A stretch of 26,910 nt of DNA from JBBSWB01 sp038046465. GTDB lineage: Archaea > Nanobdellota > Nanobdellia > Woesearchaeales > GW2011-AR9. Of the stretch, positions 8,248 through 15,962 are shown one piece after another (positions within the stretch are counted from its first letter, which is position 1; each line of letters begins with the position of its first letter). The position numbers and the translations under genes were made by a program. The notes beneath the pieces were generated by a model, which saw only the letters and a list, made by a program, of their open reading frames with translations, did not search any database and was not told where the DNA came from. The stretch covers positions 1 through 26,910 of the forward strand of contig JBBSWB010000001.1 of NCBI GenBank assembly GCA_038046465.1, given 5' to 3'.

Positions 8248-10308
8248 TTAATCTTTTGAACAATACAACTCTATGGTTCTGCAAGCACAGGATTCGCAGA
8301 AGTTACTGCCCCGCATTATTTTAATCATCCGATCATAAATTTCTTGATTTTCTTTTTTAGTTCGGTTCATTAAAGCGCCCATTAAGCTGCCTTCTCCATG
8401 AATGTCGCTGTTTATCCGCACATCAGTTACTGCTGATTTTAATCTTTCATCATCCATAAAATCATAGGGCTGTCCTATAGCTCCTTTTTGGGCAAATACT
8501 TTACTGATTTGGGCACGATAAGACTTTTTAGCTTCTTCATTCTTTAGGCCCATCCTTTCTTCAACCTTATCCATGTATTTTTGGTCAATCTTTATAGTAC
8601 GAAGGTTTCCTGTGACTGGTTCTGTGTAAGTCCATAGGCTATTATCGTTTTTCTTATCATCAAATCCAACAACCATATAAACATAAGTTAATACGTCTTC
8701 TTTGACCGCTTCGGAGTTGCCTCGATAAGCATTGAAAATATCTTCTTTTACCTTCTGCTTATAGAACTCTCGAGCAGCTTTAAGATCATCTAAATATTTT
8801 TTTCGATCATTGTCATCGGTGACACAGTCTAAAACTACTCTTTCGTAAGCTTTGAAAACATCACCAGCAAACATACATTTATTTTGTTGGGTTTCTACCG
8901 ATTCCGTCTGGATTAACACGCTCCTGTTCAGGTCTCGCTGGCCCAATCCCCGCTGTCCAAAGCGGTGGGTAATGTCTGGATTTTGACTTAAAGTTTCCAC
9001 TACTTCTGCTAACGTTTTTAGGCTTTTATCGCTAGCTCGTTCTCCAGCAGCCAATTTAAGCGTTTCAATTCGCTCTAATTTTTCTGAAAGAGGCAAGCGG
9101 GTCATGACGGCTGCTACTGAAGAAGCATAATTAAAATTAGGGTCGTAATGTAATTTATCTCCAAACATGGTGCTTTTTTCTTGGCTACCGACGGCGTATT
9201 TAGTTAAAGATTCTTGCAGTTTGTAGTTAGTATTATGGGACATATAAACAATGCTGCAGCGGTCCGTACTGGGTTTTTGTCCTTCTTGGTTTTTAAATCG
9301 GTTAAATTCCTCATTGTTACTAGTCGCAATAATCAGCGTATCCATCGGCCAAATGCATCCATTATGGTCAATAGTTCGATTTTGAATCACTTGCAGGTAA
9401 ATTTGGATTAAATCAATTTTATTTTTGAATAGTTCATCACTAAAATGGATTCCTCCTCCGGCAGATCTTCCTAAAGCGCCGGCTCTAACGTCATACCTAT
9501 AAGGATTATTCCGATCATCTAATTGAAATGCTACAGTAATGTCTCTGGCCCCCAACAAGTCAACCGAGGAAGAGGTGATTTTGTCTTTAGCAGGATATTT
9601 TCCCGTTAACGTTCCTTGAGTATCACTAATGACTACGGGTTTTATTTTGATGAAGTCGTTTAATATCTGCTCAAGATCGGCAGAGCCGTTTCCTCCCATT
9701 TTTTCTTTAATTTCTCTAAAAATATAATCGCTGCATGCTCCCAAGGGGCGGTAATTGTTATACATTTTTTCAATCTGTTCTTCATTAAATCCTTGACGCA
9801 ATAAAAATTGGATATTTTCTTCTTTGGACTCAAATAAATTCATGGTCAAAATCATAGGATCTTCAAAAGTTTGTGACTCTATTTCCCGAATCTTTCCATA
9901 AGTTTCTAAAGCTCCAAGATTCTTGAAACAAAAAGTATATTTCCGGTTTTTTTCTTGGCGGTGGAAATCTCGGAATAGTTGGCAGCAAGTCTCGGCTAAA
10001 TAAGTTTTTCCGTTTCCTGGTTCTCCCACAAACACAATAGCCATTTCTTTAGCTGAACCGCCCTGAGCGGCTTCATGCACAAAAGTAACCAAGCTGTTAA
10101 GTTCATCATGCATTCCCACTAAAGGTTTTTTACCTTCTCTAAATATCTTGTAATCCAAAGCAGGTTTTCCGGCAACGGTTACGGTTTCTATTCTATTTTC
10201 TCCATCTAAAACCATCCTTGTAAAAGCTTGAAAAGCATTTTCAAAAACTCTTTTTCCTTCTCTGACTTCTGATAAATGATGTATTAATGTATTGGCAAGC
10301 TTATCCAT
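8248..10308 (-). CDS. prkA: PrkA-family AAA+ serine kinase-like protein, first paralogue
   Basis: A 686-residue PrkA/YeaG homologue (E. coli YeaG has about 644). Seen: Walker A GEPGNGKT (95-102), a Walker-B-like segment GIHFSDELFKN (about 286-296), a sensor-1-like strand LIIATSNNEEF, and the long C-terminal region typical of the family. The extreme C-terminus is unusual, with four cysteines in CESCAC followed by YC, a possible metal site absent from the paralogue. PrkA proteins have been described as stress-responsive kinases, and AAA+ protease activity has also been proposed for a Bacillus member, so the activity here is open. The start is fixed by GGAGGA seven bases before the ATG. It is the first gene of the prkA-yeaH-spoVR-prkA2 cluster and probably has its own promoter near 10457. 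Confidence 0.93.
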   Translation of the reverse strand: MDKLANTLIHHLSEVREGKRVFENAFQAFTRMVLDGENRIETVTVAGKPALDYKIFREGKKPLVGMHDELNSLVTFVHEAAQGGSAKEMAIVFVGEPGNGKTYLAETCCQLFRDFHRQEKNRKYTFCFKNLGALETYGKIREIESQTFEDPMILTMNLFESKEENIQFLLRQGFNEEQIEKMYNNYRPLGACSDYIFREIKEKMGGNGSADLEQILNDFIKIKPVVISDTQGTLTGKYPAKDKITSSSVDLLGARDITVAFQLDDRNNPYRYDVRAGALGRSAGGGIHFSDELFKNKIDLIQIYLQVIQNRTIDHNGCIWPMDTLIIATSNNEEFNRFKNQEGQKPSTDRCSIVYMSHNTNYKLQESLTKYAVGSQEKSTMFGDKLHYDPNFNYASSVAAVMTRLPLSEKLERIETLKLAAGERASDKSLKTLAEVVETLSQNPDITHRFGQRGLGQRDLNRSVLIQTESVETQQNKCMFAGDVFKAYERVVLDCVTDDNDRKKYLDDLKAAREFYKQKVKEDIFNAYRGNSEAVKEDVLTYVYMVVGFDDKKNDNSLWTYTEPVTGNLRTIKIDQKYMDKVEERMGLKNEEAKKSYRAQISKVFAQKGAIGQPYDFMDDERLKSAVTDVRINSDIHGEGSLMGALMNRTKKENQEIYDRMIKIMRGSNFCESCACRTIELYCSKD

Positions 10309-10576
10309 GGTTCTTTCCTCCTTTTTTGATTATATTCTTTTGATTCTATTCAATTGTCTGGGCAGAAAAATAAAATTGTTAAAATTTAGTATGTCTTTTA
10401 GTATACTTAAATTTAGTAAATCTATCTCCCATTTAGCTTAAGGTAGGAAAAGAAAGTATTTATACTTTTGTTACATCTAGTTGGTTAATAAAAGAGGGGC
10501 AGTAATACCAAGTCATGCTAAAAAAGAGGATCGTCCCAAGATTAATATCTAATTAATACCTAATTATTTTTTCCTT
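10309..10576 (-). promoter_or_regulatory. prkA upstream region: TATA candidate, repeats, terminator-like T-run
   Basis: This 268-nt stretch contains no gene I can support. GTATTTATAC at 10456-10465 gives a minus-strand TATA (TATAAATA) inside an inverted repeat (AAAGTAT/ATACTTT, 10453-10468), which would place the start near 10435 and leave a leader of about 125 nt. TTTAGTA occurs three times inside that leader (10385, 10397, 10412). The word TAGTTGGTTAA at 10478-10488 resembles TAGTTGGTTTAA at 11029-11040 by the grpE promoter. A minus-strand T-run near 10525-10531 may end the upstream regulator transcript. Confidence 0.4.
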
Positions 10577-10975
10577 TCAGCCCAGTTTCTCGTCGATTTC
10601 TTTGGCTACTTCTTCTAATTCAGAAAACATTGATTCCATATCTAGCTCGATATTTTTAACTAATCGTTGTAAATTACTCTCTTTTAACAAATAACCTTCT
10701 TTTTCTTTGATAACAATATCTGAATCCATCAAGCGATTTAAATGATGGACGACAGTTCCGCGAGTTAAATTAAGCTTTTCAGCAATTTCATCGGAAGATA
10801 AAGCTTCATCGCCCCTAGATTTTCGAACTAAAGTAATAAATATTCTAAAACAGCTGCTGTCTTTGTCTCGTAAATTAAATAAGCCTAAGGAGTTACCTAA
10901 CCATTGCAGGTCTTTATTGACGTTGCCTTCATCAGTTCTTCTTACTTTGATAATAGTTACTCTCTTTAGGGCCAT
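10577..10975 (-). CDS. Winged-helix (ArsR/HTH_20-like) transcriptional regulator
   Basis: A 132-residue DNA-binding protein. A winged helix-turn-helix spans about residues 40-100: LSSDEIAEKLNLTRGTVVHHL is helix-turn-helix, followed by the wing IVIKEKEGYLLKES. The C-terminus is an amphipathic helix (IELDMESMFSELEEVAKEI) suited to dimerisation. It is transcribed divergently from grpE-dnaK across a 129-nt region with a shared AT-rich TATA core, and in the same direction as the prkA cluster. Archaeal heat-shock repressors such as Phr belong to the same broad fold class. Regulation of grpE-dnaK, of prkA, or of both is therefore plausible, but it is inferred from position only. No ligand-binding cysteine set is visible. 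Confidence 0.85.
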   Translation of the reverse strand: MALKRVTIIKVRRTDEGNVNKDLQWLGNSLGLFNLRDKDSSCFRIFITLVRKSRGDEALSSDEIAEKLNLTRGTVVHHLNRLMDSDIVIKEKEGYLLKESNLQRLVKNIELDMESMFSELEEVAKEIDEKLG

Positions 10976-11011
10976 GTTTTCTATAATCTTTCTGGGTTTT
11001 TTAAATTTTTC

Positions 11012-11029
11012 CCGAAATATTTATATATT
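11012..11029. promoter_or_regulatory. BRE/TATA of grpE, possibly bidirectional
   Basis: On the plus strand CCGAAA (BRE-like) runs directly into ATTTATATA, giving a predicted start near 11048-11052 and a leader of about 55 nt with GGAG ten bases before the grpE ATG. The same AT core read on the minus strand (TATATAAA) lies about 47 nt before the ATG of the winged-helix gene and could serve it too. Confidence 0.6.
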
Positions 11030-11038
11030 AGTTGGTTT

Positions 11039-11067
11039 AACCTTGTTTAGGTTGACTTAAACTCAAC
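11039..11067. promoter_or_regulatory. Overlapping inverted repeats at the grpE transcription start
   Basis: AACCT (11039-11043) pairs with AGGTT (11049-11053), and GTTGA (11051-11055) pairs with TCAAC (11063-11067). The two dyads share bases and cover the start site expected from the TATA box, where a repressor would block transcription. This is a candidate operator for the adjacent winged-helix regulator. Confidence 0.45.
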
Positions 11068-11104
11068 GAAACCTTATTCGGCTTAAACTTGGAGCAAAGA
11101 TAAA

Positions 11105-11812
11105 ATGACCGACAAAAAAGAAAAACAAAAAGAAATAAAAGGTTTAGAAGACTCTAAAAAACAAGATAAAGATCAGAAAACCATCGATAATGCAGGTACT
11201 GAAGAAAAAAAAGAATCTTTATCGGAAATTACTAAGCTGTTGCAAATAACTCAAGCTAATTTTGAGAATTATCGCAAGCAGACCGAAAAAAGAATGACTG
11301 AAATTAAAACCATGGCCGCACAAGATGTTTTGATACAGGTTTTACCTTTATTAGACCATTTAGAGCTTGCCTTAAAAAATGTAAATCCTAAATTTAATTG
11401 CAATTCTGATTGCACTTCTAGTTATAATGGTGGTTGCGATACTGAAAATGATTGCGGTCATAACTGTGATTGTGACGTCAGTTGTAATTGTGAGAGTAGT
11501 TGTGATACTGGCGCAGATATTAAGTCTACTAATGATAGTAATTCCACTAATTATACTGAATTTATTCGGGGAATAGAATTAATCCATTCCCAGCTGAAAG
11601 AATTGTTAGCCAATAATCATCTAGAACAAATCAAAGCAGTAGGAGAACAATTTGATCCTTATTACCATGAAGCGTTAATAAAAGTTGAATCAGATTTTCC
11701 CGCCGGAATAATCTTGGAGGAATTTCAAAAAGGATTTACTTTGCATGGAAAAGTAATCCGGCACGCTAAAGTAAAAGTAAGTTCGGGTTTGAAAACTAAT
11801 AAAACAAAATAA
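11105..11812 (+). CDS. grpE: GrpE nucleotide exchange factor with cysteine-rich insertion
   Basis: The DnaK nucleotide exchange factor, 235 residues, larger than many GrpE proteins. Residues 1-45 are charged and low-complexity; 46-92 form the long helix and the conserved VLPLLDHLELAL segment; 152-228 carry the rest of the helical bundle and the C-terminal beta wing (IKAVGEQFDPYYHEAL, HGKVIRHAKVKV). Between them, about residues 95-150, is an insertion with nine cysteines (99, 103, 111, 117, 121, 123, 127, 129, 133) and one histidine in 35 residues, then a Ser/Thr/Asn-rich stretch. I know of no such element in ordinary GrpE. It could bind metal or sense redox state (inference). The start is supported by GGAG at 11091-11094. 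It is first in grpE-dnaK-HD-dnaJ. Confidence 0.95.
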   Translation: MTDKKEKQKEIKGLEDSKKQDKDQKTIDNAGTEEKKESLSEITKLLQITQANFENYRKQTEKRMTEIKTMAAQDVLIQVLPLLDHLELALKNVNPKFNCNSDCTSSYNGGCDTENDCGHNCDCDVSCNCESSCDTGADIKSTNDSNSTNYTEFIRGIELIHSQLKELLANNHLEQIKAVGEQFDPYYHEALIKVESDFPAGIILEEFQKGFTLHGKVIRHAKVKVSSGLKTNKTK

Positions 11813-11972
11813 AACAAACCAAAATAAAATAAAACAAATAACCAAACCTAAAAATAAATACTCAAAAAAATAAAACTAAAAAAAACAAAAAAATTAAACC
11901 AAAAGATAAAAAATAAAAAACTAAAAATAAAAAACTAAAAATATAAAATTTATTAAGACGGAGGAAAATAAA
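11813..11972 (+). other. A-rich, stop-dense spacer before dnaK
   Basis: A 160-nt spacer made mostly of AAATAAAA and AAACTAAAA words, almost free of G until the Shine-Dalgarno GGAGG at 11960-11964. TAA occurs in every plus frame. There is little self-complementarity, so the RNA should be unstructured. A similar spacer precedes L12. It may promote ribosome access or mRNA processing; no gene is present. Confidence 0.7.
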
Positions 11973-13913
11973 ATGGCAGACGCAAAAACAAATAAACAAA
12001 AAGTAACCGGTGCAACTATCGGAATAGATTTAGGAACCACCTTTTCGGCAATGGCCGTGTTAGAAGGAGGTAAATCAACAATTATTTCTAATGCAGAAGG
12101 AACTAGAACTACGCCTAGCGTAGTGCATATTAAAGACGAAGAAGTTATCGTTGGTCAAGTAGCTAGGAATCAGGCTGTAGTTGATCCTTCCCATACCATT
12201 AGGTCCATCAAAAGAAAAATGGGCACTAATGAAAAAATTGAAATTGATGGCAAGGAATACACTCCTGAACAAATTTCTGCCATGATTTTACAGAAACTAA
12301 AAAAAGATGCTGAAGCTTATCTAGGGCAGCCCGTAAAGAATGCTGTAATTACCGTTCCAGCTTATTTTAATGACGCACAAAGACAGGCGACTAAAAATGC
12401 CGGGGAAATTGCTGGATTAAAAGTGTTGAGAATTATTAACGAACCTACGGCCGCTTCTTTAGCTTACGGATTAGATAAACAAGGAAAAGACCAAACTATT
12501 TTAGTATTTGACTTTGGGGGAGGTACTTTTGACGTATCCGTCTTAGAATTGGGCGACGGGGTATTTGAAGTTAAATCTACTAACGGAGATAATATGCTAG
12601 GTGGAGACGACATTGACGAACTGATCATGAACTACTTGGTTGATAAGTTTAAGAAATCAACGGGAATAAATCTAAACAATGATCCGACCGCCGTGCAGCG
12701 ATTAAAAGAAGCTGCTGAGAAAGCCAAGATTGAGCTTTCCAGCAAGACCAAAGTGGAAATAAGTATTCCATTTATTACTGCTGACCAGAACGGACCAAAA
12801 CATATTCAAGAAGAATTAACTCGGGCCAAATTTGAAGAATTAATTGCAGACATCATTAGGCGGTTAGAGATTCCAATGAAAAACGCTTTAAAGGATGCTG
12901 ATTTAAACGTCGAGAAAATTCATAAAGTTATTTTAGTTGGCGGCTCAACCAGAATTCCCGCAGTTCAACATTTAGTCAAAAAAATTGTCGGCAAAGAAGG
13001 CGATAAATCAGTTAACCCTGATGAAGCAGTTGCAGTCGGAGCAGCAATCCAAGCTGGAGTTCTTGCCGGGGAAGTTAAGGACGTGCTGTTGTTGGATGTA
13101 ACCCCTTTAAGTTTAGGAATTGAAACTTTGGGGGGAGTATTTACGCAACTGATCGAACGTAATACCACTATTCCGACCAGAAAATCGCAAATCTTCTCTA
13201 CTGCTGCAGACAATCAAACGGCAGTAACGATTCGAGTAGGGCAAGGAGAAAGACCTATGTTCAACAACAACAAATTGCTAGGGCAGTTTGATTTGGTAGG
13301 AATTCCTCCTGCTCCTCGGGGCATTCCTCAAATAGAAGTTACTTTCGATATCGACGCTAACGGGATTGTTAATGTTAGTGCTAAAGACAAAGGAACTGGA
13401 AAAGAACACAAAATCCAGATTACCGGTTCAACCACTTTAAGCAAAGATGAAATCGAACGAATGAAAGAAGAAGCTAAACAGCATGAAGCTGACGACGCTA
13501 AGAAAAAAGAACAAATCGAAGCAGAGAACAATGCTGAGGCGGTTATTTTCCAAACCAAGAAAGTGATGGAAGAATTTGGAAGTAAAATCGAAGACAAAAC
13601 CAAAAAAGAAATTGAACAGAAGCTGAAAGAACTTGAAGAAGTTAAGAAGACTGGCGAACCCGCAGAAATCAATAAAAAGATTGAAGAACTAAATAAAAAA
13701 GTTCAAGAAATCGGTGCAAAGATTTATCAAGACGCGGCTGCCCAGGCTCAGCAACAAAATGCATCTGGTCAAGGTGCTGCTGGCCCTAATGCGTCCGGCC
13801 ATACCTCTGGTCATGGAAAAAGCAACAGCAATGCTGATCAGGATGAAATGAACAATTCAGAAGACGACAATATCGTTGACGCCGAATTTAAAGAGAAGAA
13901 AGAAAAGAAATAA
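11973..13913 (+). CDS. dnaK: Chaperone DnaK (Hsp70)
   Basis: A full-length bacterial-type Hsp70 of 646 residues. The nucleotide-binding domain shows IGIDLGTTFSAMAV (phosphate 1) near the N-terminus, FDFGGGTFDVSVLELGDG (phosphate 2) at about 178-195 and ILVGGSTRIPAVQ (adenosine site) at about 320-332. The substrate-binding domain starts after the linker VLLLDVTPLSLGIETLGG, followed by a helical lid and a Gly/Ser/Asn-rich tail ending in an acidic EEVD-like region (NIVDAEF). It folds client proteins with DnaJ and GrpE, both encoded here. Hsp70 in archaea is generally regarded as acquired from bacteria. GGAGG eight bases upstream fixes the start, and a hairpin terminator follows at 13944. Confidence 0.98.
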   Translation: MADAKTNKQKVTGATIGIDLGTTFSAMAVLEGGKSTIISNAEGTRTTPSVVHIKDEEVIVGQVARNQAVVDPSHTIRSIKRKMGTNEKIEIDGKEYTPEQISAMILQKLKKDAEAYLGQPVKNAVITVPAYFNDAQRQATKNAGEIAGLKVLRIINEPTAASLAYGLDKQGKDQTILVFDFGGGTFDVSVLELGDGVFEVKSTNGDNMLGGDDIDELIMNYLVDKFKKSTGINLNNDPTAVQRLKEAAEKAKIELSSKTKVEISIPFITADQNGPKHIQEELTRAKFEELIADIIRRLEIPMKNALKDADLNVEKIHKVILVGGSTRIPAVQHLVKKIVGKEGDKSVNPDEAVAVGAAIQAGVLAGEVKDVLLLDVTPLSLGIETLGGVFTQLIERNTTIPTRKSQIFSTAADNQTAVTIRVGQGERPMFNNNKLLGQFDLVGIPPAPRGIPQIEVTFDIDANGIVNVSAKDKGTGKEHKIQITGSTTLSKDEIERMKEEAKQHEADDAKKKEQIEAENNAEAVIFQTKKVMEEFGSKIEDKTKKEIEQKLKELEEVKKTGEPAEINKKIEELNKKVQEIGAKIYQDAAAQAQQQNASGQGAAGPNASGHTSGHGKSNSNADQDEMNNSEDDNIVDAEFKEKKEKK

Positions 13914-13943
13914 AAAAATTAGGAAAAACTAAAGAATAAATAA

Positions 13944-13987
13944 CCGTTTTTTAAACGGAATTTATTTTATTTTTATCTTTTTATTTC
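13944..13987 (+). terminator. Hairpin plus T-rich terminator after dnaK
   Basis: CCGTTT (13944-13949) and AAACGG (13953-13958) form a 6-bp stem with a TTT loop, flanked by further AAATAA/TTATTT pairing and then a long T-rich tail. It probably ends or attenuates grpE-dnaK transcription before the HD gene, so dnaK would be made in excess over dnaJ. Confidence 0.7.
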
Positions 13988-14010
13988 TTTATTTCCAAGG
14001 TACTATAATC

Positions 14011-14619
14011 ATGAAATTACCTACTGAACAACAATGTATGGATTATTTTAGACAGTATTGTGTTCCTAAAAATATTGTTGAACATTGTTTGAATGTAAGG
14101 AAGGTGGCCGTTTTTTTAGCTAAAAAGATTCAGCTTAGCGGAATAGAAGTGGATATTGAATTTGTAAACCGTATGGCGTTATTACACGATTTATTTAAAA
14201 CCGTAACCTTATCTGAACTAAAACCAAATGCTTTTTATAATTATAATTATTCTGAAGAAGAAATTAAGATGTGGAAACAATTAAAAGACAAATTTCCAAA
14301 CCTGTATGAGGGAGAAATTTTTTATCTTATTTTCAAAGAAGAATTTCCCGAATTGGCTGTTGCATTAAGAGATTTAAGCAATCAAACGGAAGATAAATCT
14401 TGGGAAGAGACGCTGGTTCATTATGCTGACGGCAGAGTTCTTCAAAACGAAGTAGTCACTTTAAATAAACGAATCAATTATTTACAAAAAAGGTATAATC
14501 TTGATTTAAATTATCTTGAACAGAAGAAAAAAGAAATGTTTGAAATTGAAGATAAGATTATGCAAGTGGTGAACATCTTTCCAGAAAATCTTGCTGAGGA
14601 GATGGTTAAGAATAATTAA
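14011..14619 (+). CDS. HD-domain phosphohydrolase
   Basis: A 202-residue HD-superfamily protein. Metal-binding residues can be followed: H25 in EHCLNVRKVA, the H59-D60 doublet in ALLHDLFK, and D140 in LVHYADGRV. These are the positions expected for an active HD phosphohydrolase acting on nucleotides or related phosphate esters; the substrate cannot be read from the sequence. The C-terminus is a charged helical stretch. It lies between dnaK and dnaJ with only 18 nt to the dnaJ ATG once the assembly artefact is removed, so it is probably co-transcribed with dnaJ. An HD enzyme inside the Hsp70 operon is unusual and suggests a link between nucleotide turnover and stress (inference). AAGG lies about ten bases before the ATG. 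Confidence 0.85.
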   Translation: MKLPTEQQCMDYFRQYCVPKNIVEHCLNVRKVAVFLAKKIQLSGIEVDIEFVNRMALLHDLFKTVTLSELKPNAFYNYNYSEEEIKMWKQLKDKFPNLYEGEIFYLIFKEEFPELAVALRDLSNQTEDKSWEETLVHYADGRVLQNEVVTLNKRINYLQKRYNLDLNYLEQKKKEMFEIEDKIMQVVNIFPENLAEEMVKNN

Positions 14620-14820
14620 AATAATTAACTGATAAAAATGTCCAATAAAGATTATTATGAAACTCNNNNNNNNNNNNNNNNNNNNNNNNNNNNNNNNNNN
14701 NNNNNNNNNNNNNNNNNNNNNNNNNNNNNNNNNNNNNNNNNNNNNNNNNNNNNNNNNNNNNNNNNAATAATTAAAATAATTAACTGATAAAAATGTCCAA
14801 TAAAGATTATTATGAAACTC
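14611..14820 (+). other. Assembly gap with duplicated 55-nt flanks
   Basis: Exactly 100 N (14666-14765) are flanked by identical 55-nt sequences, 14611-14665 and 14766-14820. Both contain the end of the HD gene or its spacer and the first 28 nt of dnaJ. The N count is the usual placeholder for an unknown gap, and 55 is a common assembler k-mer length. The simplest reading is two contigs that overlap by one k-mer and should be merged, leaving no real gap and a single dnaJ start. Confidence 0.92.
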
Positions 14821-15908
14821 TGGGTGTTGCTAAAAGCGCAACCAAAGAAGAGATCAAGAAAGCTTTTAAGAAATTAGCTTTAAAATACCACCCCGACCGT
14901 GCTGCCGAAGATAAAAAAAAGGAATACGAAGAGAAATTTAAAGAAATTAATGAAGCGGTTTCAGTTTTAGGTGATGATAAGAAAAGGCAGCAGTATGACC
15001 AATTTGGTAATGCAGCTTTCTCTGGCGGAGGAGCAGGTTATCAGCAAGGTTTTGACTTTTCAGATATTATGTCTCAATTTAGATCGGGTTCATTTGGAGA
15101 ATTTGATGATATTTTTGACCACTTATTTGGAGGGAGTTCTAGAAGGGGTTCAAGAGCTAGACGGGGCGACGATTTATTATACGAAACCGAAATTACTTTG
15201 GAAGAAGCCCATTCTGGATTAGATCAAACGATTCAACTAAACAAACTAGAACGCTGTGAATCTTGTGGCGGAAAAGGTGCCCATAAATTTGAGCAGTGTC
15301 ATCATTGCCGCGGTTCTGGTTACATTAAAAAAACCCAACGAACTCCGTTTGGGTTATTCCAACAAACTGGGCCCTGTCCGTATTGCCATGTTAAAGGAGA
15401 ATTGCCACAGGATTCCTGCTCAGAATGTGCTGGAGAAGGCTTAGCCAGAAAAAGAAAAAAAATTGAAGTGTCCATTCCTGCAGGCGTAGAAGAAGGAATG
15501 CGCCTACGTTTAAAAGGGGAAGGAGAAGTTGGAGAAAATAATGGTCCGGGCGGTGATCTTTACGTCCAAATTCGTATTAAGCCACATAAAGTATTTGAGC
15601 GAAAAGGAGCTGATTTACATTTAACTTTACCCATCTCTTTTTCGCAAGCAGCTTTAGGCGATGAGGTAGAAGTTCCTACTTTAAATGGAACAGCAAAATT
15701 AAAAATTCCTTCTGGAACGCAAACTGAAACTATTTTTAGAATGCGCGATAAAGGAATGCCCACCGTTCATAATTCCAGTTACGGCGACCAAATGGTAAAA
15801 GTGCATGTAGAAATACCTGAGAAATTAACTAAGAAACAAATCGAACTGATAAACCAGCTGAATGAAGAAAAGCCACAGAAAAATTTCTTAAAAAAGATTT
15901 TTGGGTAA
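14793..15908 (+). CDS. dnaJ: Chaperone DnaJ (Hsp40)
   Basis: A 371-residue class A J-protein that delivers substrates to DnaK and stimulates its ATPase. The J domain (1-70) contains the HPD motif in KYHPDRA; a Gly/Phe-rich region spans about 75-115. Four zinc-binding motifs follow: CESCGGKG, CHHCRGSG, CPYCHVKG and CSECAGEG, making two zinc sites. The C-terminal client-binding domains include IPAGVEEGMRLRLKGEGE and GDLYVQIRI. All key residues are present. The ATG has no clear Shine-Dalgarno and lies 18 nt after the HD gene in the corrected sequence. The same start also appears truncated at 14638-14665 before the N gap, which I regard as an assembly duplicate rather than a second gene. Confidence 0.97.
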   Translation: MSNKDYYETLGVAKSATKEEIKKAFKKLALKYHPDRAAEDKKKEYEEKFKEINEAVSVLGDDKKRQQYDQFGNAAFSGGGAGYQQGFDFSDIMSQFRSGSFGEFDDIFDHLFGGSSRRGSRARRGDDLLYETEITLEEAHSGLDQTIQLNKLERCESCGGKGAHKFEQCHHCRGSGYIKKTQRTPFGLFQQTGPCPYCHVKGELPQDSCSECAGEGLARKRKKIEVSIPAGVEEGMRLRLKGEGEVGENNGPGGDLYVQIRIKPHKVFERKGADLHLTLPISFSQAALGDEVEVPTLNGTAKLKIPSGTQTETIFRMRDKGMPTVHNSSYGDQMVKVHVEIPEKLTKKQIELINQLNEEKPQKNFLKKIFG

Positions 15909-15962
15909 AATATTTTTGAATAAGTTTAATTTTTGGGCTAGTTTAATTTTTTAATTCTATCT
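15909..15962. terminator. T-rich convergent intergenic region
   Basis: Between convergent dnaJ and the membrane-protein gene, the plus strand contains TTTTT tracts at about 15914 and 15930 and a TTTTTT tract near 15946. Oligo-T tracts without a strong hairpin are typical archaeal transcript ends, so this probably terminates dnaJ. Confidence 0.5.

Noticed and set aside
14638..14665. A second, truncated dnaJ start
   Set aside because: The sequence is part of the exact 55-nt duplicate at a scaffold join and is best explained as assembly overlap.
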